A DNA stretch of 59,900 nt from Dehalococcoidia bacterium (lineage in GTDB: Bacteria; Chloroflexota; Dehalococcoidia; Dehalococcoidales; UBA3254), in the NCBI GenBank assembly GCA_025361145.1, contig JANYAV010000011.1:1-59900 (forward strand). The letters are read 5' to 3'. The notes below the pieces were generated by a model. The model worked only from the letters and a program-made list of their open reading frames with translations. It searched no databases and was not told the origin of the DNA. Positions within the stretch are counted from its first letter, which is position 1, and each line of letters starts with the position of its first letter. Of the stretch, positions 16,355 through 26,692 are shown in pieces. The position numbers were made by a program, and so were the translations under genes.

Positions 16355-17692
16355 ATGGATCTGACACAACTATTCAACGCGCAAAACTTTAAAAGCCTGT
16401 GGCTTCCGGTCATTATAGGGATCCTGGTTATCGTGGTCTTATATATATTGAGACGCTATCTTTACAAATTCATCCATAAACTAGCCGCTAAGACTGCTAC
16501 TTGCTTCGACGATATTATGATTCAAGAAACACGCATCGCCACCTTCTTATGGTGTATCTGGCTAGGTGTGTTCACTGCCTATAAGCTGGTCGAGACGCCC
16601 CCAGCCTGGTTAGAACTGGAAAACAAAATCATCCCAGTGCTGTTTGTAGCTTTTGGCATCTATACCGTCGTCATGATAATTGTAGCAACTTTTAAATGGT
16701 ACAAAGCTGAGATTTGCCCTCGAACTTCCAGCAGCCTGGATGATTTGATCACAGGGGCTCTTATCTGGGGAACCCCCATTGTGGGTATTATCCTGGGCGC
16801 CATTCTGGTATTAAATATGTTGGGCTATAAGTCAGCTCCAATCAATCAATTTTTACTGGACCACGGGGTAATCATGGCTGTCATGACCATTGTCACGGTG
16901 ACGCTGCTTTTAACGACAGCTCTCTTAACCCCCAGAGTAATTGATGGCATCGTACGTAGTGCTCGGGCGGAACAAACAGAAGAAGAATTACAAAAACGTT
17001 CCAATACCTTGATAAGTGTAATTGTGGCGGTCATTCAAGTTGTCGTTATATTCGTCTTCCTGCTGAGCCTTGCCAGCAATTTGGGCATTAATATTACTAC
17101 TGTTTTGGCTGGCGCAAGCGTCCTGGGTGTAGCGATAGGCTTCGGAGCCCAATCCATGGTCAAGGATGTAATTGCAGGTTTGTTTATTATTCTGGAAAAC
17201 CAGTACCGTAAAGGCGATGTGGTAAAAATCGCGGGGGTGGATGGGGAAGTGGAAGAAATTAATCTCAGACGTACTATTTTGAGAGATACGAACGGCGTCT
17301 ACCACGTGGTTCCCAATGGTGAAATCCGGGTCTCCAGTAATCTAACCAAACAATTCTCAAGAGTTAATCTGAATGTATCAGTAGACTATGAGACCGACCT
17401 GGATAAAGCCATGGGGGTCATTAACCAGGTGGGTAAAGAAATGATCTTGGATCCAGTCTGGAAAACCTATCTTACCAGCGCACCAAAGGCATTGCGGGTG
17501 GATAACCTGGGAGAATCTGGCATTGACATCAAAGTAATAGCTGACACCCGTCCATCTCGACAATGGGAAGTGGCCGGAGAACTGCGGCTACGCATTAAAA
17601 AGGCTTTCGATAAAGAGGGGATCGAAATTCCTTATCCGCATACTAAGGTAATCTTGGAAACACCTTCACCCAAAGGAGAAACTGCCGAGTAA
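16355..17692 (+). CDS. Small-conductance mechanosensitive channel, MscS family
   Basis: A 445-residue membrane protein that opens on membrane stretch to release solutes. About five hydrophobic helices occupy residues 15-290. The pore helix with small residues is ITTVLAGASVLGVAIGFGAQ, followed by SMVKDVIAGLFIILENQYRKGDVVKI and the MscS beta domain VDGEVEEINLRRTILRDTNG, VPNGEI. The C-terminal alpha/beta domain ends near GIEIPYPHTKVILE, as in the family. AAAGGAAAAGAG precedes the ATG. It is longer than E. coli MscS because of extra N-terminal helices. It faces the DUF2851 gene with only 18 bases between the stops. Confidence 0.92.
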   Translation: MDLTQLFNAQNFKSLWLPVIIGILVIVVLYILRRYLYKFIHKLAAKTATCFDDIMIQETRIATFLWCIWLGVFTAYKLVETPPAWLELENKIIPVLFVAFGIYTVVMIIVATFKWYKAEICPRTSSSLDDLITGALIWGTPIVGIILGAILVLNMLGYKSAPINQFLLDHGVIMAVMTIVTVTLLLTTALLTPRVIDGIVRSARAEQTEEELQKRSNTLISVIVAVIQVVVIFVFLLSLASNLGINITTVLAGASVLGVAIGFGAQSMVKDVIAGLFIILENQYRKGDVVKIAGVDGEVEEINLRRTILRDTNGVYHVVPNGEIRVSSNLTKQFSRVNLNVSVDYETDLDKAMGVINQVGKEMILDPVWKTYLTSAPKALRVDNLGESGIDIKVIADTRPSRQWEVAGELRLRIKKAFDKEGIEIPYPHTKVILETPSPKGETAE

Positions 17693-17710
17693 GGCTTAAC
17701 CCGGAGGCAT

Positions 17711-19006
17711 CTATTTATTCAGCAGACATTCCAAACAGCGTCCTTGTGTACAATAAGACTTATACAAATACAGCAAGCCCTGCTGACGAAGTGCAGAATT
17801 CACTAATGCCTTTTCAGCTTTTAACTGACCGAGCATGTGCTTTTGTATAGAATTTGTTTCGCAAGGAGGATAACGGCGGATAATATTATCTAAACCGCTT
17901 ACGAGCTTATTTTCCCCGATCAACTCGCCCCAAGCCTTGAAAAAGGGAAAAATTACGTTAATAACGATCTCGTTGGCTCGCCCCTCTCCAAGCAGCCATT
18001 TATTACGGCTAACAGCAGATGGACAAAAATCATAACGGCCGTACCAGTAGTCCTGCGCTCTGACCCTTAGTAACGCTCCCCAATCTACACCTTTATCATC
18101 CTCCACAGCCCGCTCAATTACCCGATGCCAGGTATCCAGCCAGCCATATCGCCGATAGCGGAAAAACACATGTGAAAGGGCAATGATACGGCATACCGGA
18201 TTGTTGCTGGGCCTTACCCTGAAAAATTCCCAATCCAGATGGGACATTAACTGGACAGAACCAATCTCACTCCAAATCTTTTCCAATTCCCCAACATAAC
18301 TATCAGCACACTCTTTTAATCGGCGCTGCGACGGCAACAGACCGGCTGAACCTAATAAAAATGCCTGAAGCCTTATCCGATCCCATCCTCCCACACCCAA
18401 TTGTTTTAGATCAGTTAGTGGCACCTGGCAAGCTAAATTGAGAAAAGGTCTTTTGTTTTTAGAATATCCCAGAGCTTCCAGAAGACCAACATAAAAGACC
18501 TGCTCAGCCTCCATTTTTTGAAGAGCTGAACTGAATCGCTCAACTTTCTCTGCCAGTCTGGTTTCTCCCAACCTCTCCAGGATGTTACTCAGCTCGGCAG
18601 TCTGGCTCATCCTGCAGGGCAACGTCTTGCCCCCCTCTTCCATGTCAGCCAGTTCTCTATCCAATACAATAGTCGGAACGCTTTGCCCATCTTCTAAAAA
18701 AATACATTCACCACTGTCCTGTTGCCAGGCTACATGAAGCACAACCTGATTATAATGAGGGTCAAGGTGATGGCCGTGGGCTTGCCAACCCGAAGTGCAA
18801 CTGTGGATTTCGATATTGCCCTGCTTGACGTCATTACCGGACAGAATAACGGCATCCTTGAAATCCCCTCCTCGACCGTCGTTCAAACGGCCGGGATAAA
18901 TAACTTCTACTGATCGTCCGTCGGCGGCTAGCATTTTGCGCTGGCTGTCCATTTGCCGCTGCCAACGCCGCACCACTTCTATTTCTGGCACGACATTAGG
19001 ACTCAT
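17711..19006 (-). CDS. DUF2851 family protein
   Basis: A 431-residue protein of unknown function. The N-terminal GNIEIHSCTSGWQAHGHHLD and YNQVVLHVAW match the conserved core of DUF2851 as I remember it; the GDFKDAVI...GNIEIH order recalls a nuclease-like D...E-x-H pattern, which is only a suggestion. The last 15 residues contain CTQGRCLEC, a possible metal site with the Cys at CETNS. There is no signal peptide or membrane helix. No good ribosome binding site precedes the ATG. It is preceded by a consensus promoter with a palindrome in the spacer and, upstream of that, a small XRE regulator on the same strand. Confidence 0.75.
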   Translation of the reverse strand: MSPNVVPEIEVVRRWQRQMDSQRKMLAADGRSVEVIYPGRLNDGRGGDFKDAVILSGNDVKQGNIEIHSCTSGWQAHGHHLDPHYNQVVLHVAWQQDSGECIFLEDGQSVPTIVLDRELADMEEGGKTLPCRMSQTAELSNILERLGETRLAEKVERFSSALQKMEAEQVFYVGLLEALGYSKNKRPFLNLACQVPLTDLKQLGVGGWDRIRLQAFLLGSAGLLPSQRRLKECADSYVGELEKIWSEIGSVQLMSHLDWEFFRVRPSNNPVCRIIALSHVFFRYRRYGWLDTWHRVIERAVEDDKGVDWGALLRVRAQDYWYGRYDFCPSAVSRNKWLLGEGRANEIVINVIFPFFKAWGELIGENKLVSGLDNIIRRYPPCETNSIQKHMLGQLKAEKALVNSALRQQGLLYLYKSYCTQGRCLECLLNK

Positions 19007-19110
19007 TGTGACGGAATACCCAAATCACCGATAAAATTTTCAAAAGGCATATCGCCAAATTTTATATCCATCTCCAATATGATAAAGCTCCCAATCTACG
19101 ATTATCTTCA

Positions 19111-19139
19111 ACAGTACACGTTATCGTGTATTTTGTCAA
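19111..19139 (-). promoter_or_regulatory. DUF2851 promoter with an operator-like palindrome in the spacer
   Basis: On the minus strand TTGACA (19139-19134), 17-bp spacer, TACTGT (19116-19111). The inverted repeat TACACG-TTAT-CGTGTA (19115-19130) lies almost wholly inside the spacer. The half-site CGTGTA also overlaps the -10 of the neighbouring XRE gene, so the XRE protein is the natural candidate to bind here. Transcription would start near 19104, leaving a leader of about 100 bases. Confidence 0.6.
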
Positions 19140-19200
19140 TAGCATTATTCCGTTGTGATATTATTTGGAGGATCACAGAAAATTGAAGATTAGAAATTGA

Positions 19201-19431
19201 TTATGGATTTTTCGCTTGATAATCGAAGTTGGCTTTTTCCGCTACCATAAATAATAGCGTCGCGGAGGCTCCCCGCGGTTGATACATACCGGTTTCCCAT
19301 TCACTGATGGTCTGCTGTCGCGTACCCAAACGTTCGGCCATCTCCTGCTGCGTGAGTCCTAAATGACGGCGCAGGGACTGAATGCTCTGGCTATCCCATT
19401 GAGGTTTATCAGCCTGATATTTCTGCGACAT
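19201..19431 (-). CDS. Small XRE-family helix-turn-helix regulator
   Basis: A 76-residue DNA-binding protein. SLRRHLGLTQQEMAERLG, then TRQQTISEWETG is the classic Cro/C1-type HTH (residues about 20-50). The C-terminal stretch ATLLFMVAEKANF replaces the longer effector domains of bigger regulators. Such small proteins act as repressors or as toxin-antitoxin antitoxins; no toxin gene is beside it. Its ATG lies six bases after a TAAAAT -10 box, so its mRNA may have no leader. It is upstream of DUF2851 on the same strand. Confidence 0.85.
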   Translation of the reverse strand: MSQKYQADKPQWDSQSIQSLRRHLGLTQQEMAERLGTRQQTISEWETGMYQPRGASATLLFMVAEKANFDYQAKNP

Positions 19432-19437
19432 GCTGCT

Positions 19438-19467
19438 ATTTTACACGTCTCAGGATAAAAAGGTCAA
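19438..19467 (-). promoter_or_regulatory. Promoter of the XRE gene, probably giving a leaderless mRNA
   Basis: On the minus strand TTGACC (19467-19462), 18-bp spacer, TAAAAT (19443-19438), then six bases to the ATG at 19431. Transcription would begin at or next to the A of ATG. The half-site CGTGTA (19447-19442) overlaps the -10. Confidence 0.55.
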
Positions 19468-19703
19468 AATAATCTTTACCTTTTGATATTTGAATTTTGC
19501 CCCCTTTTATTTGTATATCCAACAATGTTCTATTAGAATATATAAGTTTCCTAGAATAAATCCTTGTAGGTGAACATACAGTATCCGGGTAAAAAACACC
19601 TGTTTTTACAATTGAAGAAAGAATGCCGAGGCTTATTAGGGCCAGTTTTGCTCCTGCCCATCTTTTTTCTCCCGAAATTTTCTGAATCCAGTCCAGCGCT
19701 GAT

Positions 19704-19764
19704 TTGCACGATGTGGATATATGCGCTATTATATATCTTAGCAGTCAATCATTTTGACTGCTAA
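19704..19764 (+). promoter_or_regulatory. groESL promoter and CIRCE-like HrcA operator
   Basis: TTGCAC (19704-19709), 17-bp spacer, TATTAT (19727-19732), then the inverted repeat TTAGCAGTC-N9-GACTGCTAA (19738-19764) starting at the expected transcription start. The CIRCE consensus is TTAGCACTC-N9-GAGTGCTAA; this copy has one change per arm and the two changes complement each other, so symmetry is kept. It implies repression by HrcA and induction by heat. The rest of the 19440-19800 gap shows no gene. Confidence 0.85.
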
Positions 19765-19806
19765 ATCAAAATAAAAAGTAGAAAAACTTAATCAGGAGGA
19801 TAAAGC

Positions 19807-20100
19807 ATGGCAGTCAAGTTACAACCGTTAGCTGATCGTTTGGTAGTCAAACCCACCGAGAAGGATGAAAAAACCAAGAGTGGTATCTACCTGCCCGATA
19901 CAGCCAAAGAGAAACCTCAGGAAGGGGAAGTAGTGGCGGTGGGCCCCGGTAAACTTAACGAAGAAGGCAAGCGTATTCCTATGGACCTCAAAGTTGGAGA
20001 CAAAGTCATCTACTCCAAGTATGGTGGTTCGGAAATCAAGATCGATGACGTAGAAATGATTATCCTTCGCGAAAGCGATATTCTAGCCAAGAAAATTTAA
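19807..20100 (+). CDS. groES: Co-chaperonin GroES
   Basis: A 97-residue Hsp10 that caps the GroEL cavity. [29 protein letters not shown] is the N-terminal signature with the mobile loop, and [16 protein letters not shown] with the ending [12 protein letters not shown] is the family's C-terminal half. AGGAGG precedes the ATG by about seven bases. It forms an operon with groEL 26 bases downstream, under the CIRCE-like operator. Confidence 0.97.
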   Translation: MAVKLQPLADRLVVKPTEKDEKTKSGIYLPDTAKEKPQEGEVVAVGPGKLNEEGKRIPMDLKVGDKVIYSKYGGSEIKIDDVEMIILRESDILAKKI

Positions 20101-20123
20101 GAGACAATTTAAGGAGATAATAA

Positions 20124-21761
<1,638 letters not shown>

Positions 21762-21768
21762 TCCCGCC

Positions 21769-21791
21769 GAATTCCGGATAATCCGGAATTC
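21769..21791. repeat. Perfect palindrome directly after groEL
   Basis: GAATTCCGGAT (21769-21779) and its exact complement ATCCGGAATTC (21781-21791) flank a single A. It is an 11-bp inverted repeat eight bases after the stop codon. It has no T-run and lies before the true terminator, so it may protect the 3' end of the mRNA or be a protein site. Confidence 0.6.
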
Positions 21792-21810
21792 ACTGATAGC
21801 GATTAAACAA

Positions 21811-21843
21811 ACACCCCCCGACGTTGTTGTCGGGGGGTGTTTT
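21811..21843 (+). terminator. Rho-independent terminator of groESL
   Basis: ACACCCCCCGAC (21811-21822) and GTCGGGGGGTGT (21829-21840) form a 12-bp stem with a six-base loop, followed by TTT. It separates groESL from the convergent M16 peptidase gene and could serve both. Confidence 0.9.
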
Positions 21844-21893
21844 AATTTCTTGTTATATTAATTATTTTAGAGTTATTGAAGATTGATTTTTGT

Positions 21894-23234
21894 TTATTCC
21901 GCGTCTATTTCAAGCATCTTCTTTAATGCGTTCGAACTCTTAACCGGCCCTACTACCGCCAGCCTCATCTTCTCAGTATGTATCAGCTCCCGTGCAATCC
22001 GCTGCAAATCCACGACCTGTATACCATCAATGATCATCACCACCTCTTCCATTGTCAGAATATGTCCCGCCAGCATCTCCTGTCCACCCAGCCATCCAGC
22101 CACGTTACGGCTATCTTCCATCCTGAGCATTAAACGGCCTTTAGAAATCTCACGAGCCTTGCGCATTTCAGACTCTGGAATATCTTCCTTGAGCAGATTA
22201 AGCTGCTGGATAATGGCTTTAACCGCTTTATTCAAGTTGGAGGGGGAGACACTAGCTGCTACGGTCAAAGAACCGCTGTCCAAAAAATGCTCCACATAAG
22301 AACTGATACCATAGGCCAAACCCATTTTATCGCGGATTTCGGCAAAAAGCCGACTACTCATACCCTCGCCCAATATAACATTCAGCAAGTCCAGATGAAA
22401 CCGTCGCGGGTGGCGCAGGGAGATGCCAGGCAGGGCCAAACAAAGATGGGCTTGTTCAGTGTCCCGTTTTTCTATTATTAGCCTCAGACCAGTCTTTTCT
22501 TCATAAGCAGTATAGACCGGGCGAGGCGCGTTATTGGTCCAACTGCTCAGTAATTTCTTCACCGTCGCCAATACCTTGGCTTCTTTAACGTTGCCGGTTA
22601 CGGCGATTAAAGTATTTTTTGGATTATATTTTGAATTCATAAATTTTAGCAAACCTGCCCGATTGATGGCACTTACCGTTTCTTTAGAGCCAGCAATGTC
22701 TCTCCCCAGCGGATGCCCTGGCCACAGCAATTCATCAATCAACATGCCTACTTGCTGGGAAGGTGAGTCCTTGCACATATGGATTTCCTCGATGATCACC
22801 TGGCGTTCTTTTTCAATGTCATCAGGCTCGAATTTGGAGTTCAACAACATATCTGCCAGAACATCAGCCGCCTCTTCAAAATGTTCTGGGGTCACCTTGC
22901 ACCAATAGAAGGTAAGCTCTTTATCAGTGGCTCCGTTCAGAATACCTCCCACGCCCTCTATGGATTCGGAAATATCCCGGGAAGTCGGACGCTTTAGTGT
23001 GCCGCGGAAAGATACGTGTTCAATGAAATGGCAGGTGCCCGCTTCGACTGTAGATTCATAACGCGAACCCACCCCTATAAAAAGAGCGACGCATACCGCG
23101 TGGGTCTCCTTCATCTCACAGGTAAGGACACGCAGACCATTCTTGAGAGTGGTTTTTTTATACAATAGACCACCCGTTGAATGTCCCTTAGTAATACTCG
23201 AGGTCACCTTCTCCAGAGAGGTTTTTTGATACAA
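21894..23234 (-). CDS. M16 family zinc metallopeptidase
   Basis: A 446-residue processing-peptidase-like protein. The inverted zinc motif HFIEH (residues 69-73, in AGTCHFIEHVSFRGT) supplies two His ligands and the catalytic Glu; the third ligand Glu lies near 150 in the DIEKERQVIIEEI segment. The C-terminal half is the paired inactive M16 domain (GEGMSSRLFAEIRDKMGLAYGISSYVEHFLDSG carries the usual RxxxGLAY arginine and tyrosine). No signal peptide is visible. The start is TTG behind AAGGGGTGA. Bacterial relatives include the B. subtilis mlpA/ymxG type. It is divergent from leuS. Confidence 0.9.
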   Translation of the reverse strand: MYQKTSLEKVTSSITKGHSTGGLLYKKTTLKNGLRVLTCEMKETHAVCVALFIGVGSRYESTVEAGTCHFIEHVSFRGTLKRPTSRDISESIEGVGGILNGATDKELTFYWCKVTPEHFEEAADVLADMLLNSKFEPDDIEKERQVIIEEIHMCKDSPSQQVGMLIDELLWPGHPLGRDIAGSKETVSAINRAGLLKFMNSKYNPKNTLIAVTGNVKEAKVLATVKKLLSSWTNNAPRPVYTAYEEKTGLRLIIEKRDTEQAHLCLALPGISLRHPRRFHLDLLNVILGEGMSSRLFAEIRDKMGLAYGISSYVEHFLDSGSLTVAASVSPSNLNKAVKAIIQQLNLLKEDIPESEMRKAREISKGRLMLRMEDSRNVAGWLGGQEMLAGHILTMEEVVMIIDGIQVVDLQRIARELIHTEKMRLAVVGPVKSSNALKKMLEIDAE

Positions 23235-23394
23235 AATATCACCCCTTTTTTATATTTCGGAGTCAATCCTACCGGCATTTTGCCGCTAAAAGATAGTCAG
23301 ATTATTAAGTTTTTATATGAGTTTTCTGGCTTAATTTTACGTTTTTAGGAGATAAAGTGTCAAACCGGTAAGAGTTAAAAAGCAGCTTTTCCGG

Positions 23395-23423
23395 TTGCGC
23401 CCTATAGCCAATATTGCTACAAT
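23395..23423 (+). promoter_or_regulatory. leuS promoter
   Basis: TTGCGC (23395-23400), 17-bp spacer, TACAAT (23418-23423). The leader is about 80 bases and contains no T-box motif (no AGGGTGG-ACCGCG). Confidence 0.55.
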
Positions 23424-23511
23424 TAATTTCGATAAGGCGACAGACGCAGTTTTAATTTTTACCGTACTTTGATCTCGTCCAGGCGCTTCTAAAACAGGAG
23501 AACGAATCATC

Positions 23512-25968
23512 ATGGTTGAAAAATTCAATCACCGGGAAATTGAGACAAAATGGCAGGCCAAATGGGCTGAAGATAAGCTCTATGAAGCTAAAGAGATAAC
23601 CAGCAAACCCAAGTGGTACGCGCTGACCATGTTCCCCTATACCTCAGGGGACCTGCACATCGGCCACTGGTACGCCATGGCACCCTCAGACGTCCATGCC
23701 AGATTTAAAAGAATGCAAGGTTTTAACGTAATGCACCCTATTGGGTTTGACTCTTTCGGCCTTCCGGCTGAGAACGCCGCTATCAAACGGGGCATTCATC
23801 CGGCCGCCTGGACGATGAAAAATATCGAGAATATGCGTAAACAGCTGAAGACCATGGGTGCGATGCATGATTGGAGCCGTGAAGTCATCACCTGCTTACC
23901 TGATTATTATAAATGGACTCAATGGTTTTTCCTGAAACTCTACGAGGCCGGATTGGCCTACCGCAGTAAGGCGCCAGTTAACTGGTGTCCAAGTTGCCAG
24001 ACCGTGCTGGCCAACGAACAGGTTGTGGAGGGTTTTTGCGAGCGATGCGATTCAGCCGTGATACACCGTGATCTAGAACAATGGTTTTTCCGCATCACCA
24101 AATATGCCGATGAACTGATGAAACACGAAGGCCTCGACTGGCCTGAGCGCATCAAGACCATGCAGAAAAATTGGGTAGGACGCAGTGAAGGTTCTGATAT
24201 CTCTTTCCAGCTGGATCATCCCGCCGTTCCTGACAAGGAAATTAGGGTTTTCACCACCCGCCCAGATACGGTGCATGGCGTAACCTTTATGGTATTGGCC
24301 CCCGAACACCCCCTGGTAGCCAAAATCACCACACGTGCCCAGAAGAACGCCATAGAAGAATATATCACCAAGACCCGCCGTCAGACCGATATTGAGCGAC
24401 TTTCTACTGAGAAAGAAAAGGACGGGGTTTTTACGGGTACATTTGCCGTTAACCGGCTAACTGGAGATAAAGTACCTATCTGGATCGCCGATTATGTGCT
24501 GACCAGTTACGGTACCGGTGCGGTCATGGCTGTCCCCGCTCACGATACCCGGGATTTCGCGTTTGCGAAAAAATATGATTTGCCTATTAAAGTGGTTATC
24601 TCCCCGCCCGATTGGAAAGGCGAGCAACTGAAAGAGGCCTATGTTGGCGAAGGACCAATGATCAATTCGGCTCAATTTGACGGTACCCCCAACCTCCAGG
24701 GCATTAAAACCGTCACTTCTTACCTGGAGCAGAAAGGCTGGGGTAAAGCCACTGTCAGTTACAAGTTGCGCGACTGGTTGATATCCCGCCAACGCTATTG
24801 GGGCGCTCCTATCCCCATGATTTATTGTCCAAAATGTGGGACTGTGCCTGTGCCGGAGAAAGACTTGCCGGTCCAACTACCGGAAGATGCGGAATTTAAG
24901 CCCACTGGCGAGTCTCCTTTAAAATATAACGAGAAGTTCGTTAATACCGTCTGCCCGGTCTGCGGTGGAGCTGCCAAGCGTGAAACTGATACACTGGATA
25001 CATTTATGTGTTCCTCCTGGTATTTTTTCCGTTATACCAGTCCGCATAACGATAAAGCCCCATTTACCCCAGAAAATATTAAATACTGGATGCCGGTCGA
25101 TATCTATACCGGCGGGGCCGAACATGCCGTAATGCACCTGTTCTATGCTCGTTTTTTCACCAAGGCCATTCGTGATATCGGGCTGATTGATTTCGGCGAA
25201 CCCTTCCTGAGACTTTTCAACCAGGGGACAATCATATCCCAGCACATGAAGATGAGCAAGTCACGCGGGAACGTAGTCAATCCTGATCTTTATGTCTCGC
25301 AGATGGGCGCCGATACCGTGCGGGCTTATTTGATGTTCATCGCGCCCTGGGAAAGAGGTGGTGACTGGAATGATAGCGGCATTAGCGGTATTTACCGCTG
25401 GCTAAACCGTATCTGGAATTTGGTGCTGGAGAGCTACACTGCCAATTCCATTGTGGCAAGCGAGGAAAGGCAAAAAGCCGACCGCGATCTGACGCGGTTG
25501 ACCCATAAAACTATACAAACCGTTACCGAAGATACTGAAAAAATCCGTTTTAACACCATGATCTCCAGTCTGATGGAATATACCAACTATCTGGATAATG
25601 TACGTTCGAAAGGATCTGTTACCGAATCAGTCTGGCAAAACGCTATGCAAACCCTGATGCTGCTGATCACCCCCACCGCCCCTCATCTGGCAGAAGAACT
25701 GTGGTCTCTGACCCAGCATCCTTACAGCGTTCATAACCAGAAATGGCCAATTTTTGATCCTAAGCTAATAGAGGCAGAACAGGTTACCCTGGTAATCCAG
25801 GTCAATGGCAAATTGCGCGACCGCTTTGACGTGCCCGTCTCGATCTCTGAGGAAGAAGCTAAAAAGCTGGCGTTTGAAAGCCCCAAGGTCAAACCGCATG
25901 TTGAAGGCAAGCAGGTCATCAATATCATATATGTACCCGGCAAACTGATCAATTTGGTCGTGAGGTAG
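23512..25968 (+). CDS. leuS: Leucyl-tRNA synthetase
   Basis: An 818-residue class Ia enzyme that charges tRNA-Leu. HIGH (49-52) in TSGDLHIGHW and KMSKS (580-584) form the ATP site. The CP1 editing domain includes TTRPDTVHGVTFMVLAPEHP and GTGAVMAVPAHDTRDFAFA with the editing Asp. Zinc-type Cys pairs occur in NWCPSCQTVLANEQV and YCPKCGTVP. The anticodon-binding helices and a C-terminal domain (VTLVIQVNGKLRDRFDVP) complete the bacterial form. AGGAGA precedes the ATG. The next gene begins two bases after its stop. Confidence 0.98.
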   Translation: MVEKFNHREIETKWQAKWAEDKLYEAKEITSKPKWYALTMFPYTSGDLHIGHWYAMAPSDVHARFKRMQGFNVMHPIGFDSFGLPAENAAIKRGIHPAAWTMKNIENMRKQLKTMGAMHDWSREVITCLPDYYKWTQWFFLKLYEAGLAYRSKAPVNWCPSCQTVLANEQVVEGFCERCDSAVIHRDLEQWFFRITKYADELMKHEGLDWPERIKTMQKNWVGRSEGSDISFQLDHPAVPDKEIRVFTTRPDTVHGVTFMVLAPEHPLVAKITTRAQKNAIEEYITKTRRQTDIERLSTEKEKDGVFTGTFAVNRLTGDKVPIWIADYVLTSYGTGAVMAVPAHDTRDFAFAKKYDLPIKVVISPPDWKGEQLKEAYVGEGPMINSAQFDGTPNLQGIKTVTSYLEQKGWGKATVSYKLRDWLISRQRYWGAPIPMIYCPKCGTVPVPEKDLPVQLPEDAEFKPTGESPLKYNEKFVNTVCPVCGGAAKRETDTLDTFMCSSWYFFRYTSPHNDKAPFTPENIKYWMPVDIYTGGAEHAVMHLFYARFFTKAIRDIGLIDFGEPFLRLFNQGTIISQHMKMSKSRGNVVNPDLYVSQMGADTVRAYLMFIAPWERGGDWNDSGISGIYRWLNRIWNLVLESYTANSIVASEERQKADRDLTRLTHKTIQTVTEDTEKIRFNTMISSLMEYTNYLDNVRSKGSVTESVWQNAMQTLMLLITPTAPHLAEELWSLTQHPYSVHNQKWPIFDPKLIEAEQVTLVIQVNGKLRDRFDVPVSISEEEAKKLAFESPKVKPHVEGKQVINIIYVPGKLINLVVR

Positions 25969-25970
25969 TT

Positions 25971-26639
25971 TTGAGCGCGGATATTGAGGCCAATCTGAAA
26001 GGAGTGCGAGAGTGTATCGACCGAGCTTGTCTGCGCGCCAATCGATTACCCTCCGAGATTACTCTTGTAGCCATCACCAAGACAGTCGCCCCTGAGATTA
26101 TTGAGCAGGTCTTTGGCCTTGGTATTCGTGATTTTGGTGAAAATCGCGTGCAGGAAACAGAAAACAAATTCAGCTTTTATTCCCAACTCCGACCTCACCC
26201 AACCCTGCATATGATCGGTCACCTGCAGTCCAATAAGGTCAAAACCATTTTACGGCTTTGCGATATAATTCAAAGCGTAGACTCGCTTAAACTAGCACAA
26301 GCTATCGACCGGCAAGCCGACAGAAAGATCCCTATTCTGCTGGAAGTTAATGTAGCCGGAGAAGACAGTAAAAGTGGTTTCTCACTCATGGAAATCGAGC
26401 AAGTAATCAAAAACGTTTTAACTTTAAAAAACCTGGAGCTCCGTGGTTTGATGACCGTGGCACCCGTTGTTAATAATCCTGAGGAAGTCAGACCATTTTT
26501 TCGCCAACTCCGGGAACTTAAAAATAATTATAATCTAAAACATCTGTCAATGGGCATGACGGAGGATTTCGAGATCGCCATCGAAGAAGGGGCTACCATG
26601 ATCAGGATAGGCAGAGCCATCTTCGGAGACAGGCAATAA
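25971..26639 (+). CDS. YggS/PLPBP-family pyridoxal-phosphate homeostasis protein
   Basis: A 222-residue PLP carrier with an alanine-racemase-like TIM barrel, believed to buffer free PLP. The PLP lysine is in VAITKTV (near residue 37); NRVQETENK, HMIGHLQSNKVK, LEVNVAGEDSKSGF, RGLMTVAP and SMGMTEDFEIAIEEGATMIRIGRAIFG follow in family order. The start is TTG two bases after the leuS stop, and GAGGT in the leuS tail serves as ribosome binding site, so the pair is coupled. In many bacteria this gene lies beside proC, as it does here. Confidence 0.93.
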   Translation: MSADIEANLKGVRECIDRACLRANRLPSEITLVAITKTVAPEIIEQVFGLGIRDFGENRVQETENKFSFYSQLRPHPTLHMIGHLQSNKVKTILRLCDIIQSVDSLKLAQAIDRQADRKIPILLEVNVAGEDSKSGFSLMEIEQVIKNVLTLKNLELRGLMTVAPVVNNPEEVRPFFRQLRELKNNYNLKHLSMGMTEDFEIAIEEGATMIRIGRAIFGDRQ

Positions 26640-26692
26640 ATACGTATTTAAGTCTAATTAATGATAGCTAGATACTAAAACAGGAGATTGGG

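Noticed and set aside
19551-19764. 64-65-residue frames on both strands before groES
   Set aside because: They cover the groE promoter and the CIRCE-like operator and have no ribosome binding site.
23235-23511. T-box riboswitch in the leuS leader
   Set aside because: The T-box core sequence and a terminator/antiterminator pair are absent; only a promoter and an 80-base leader are seen.
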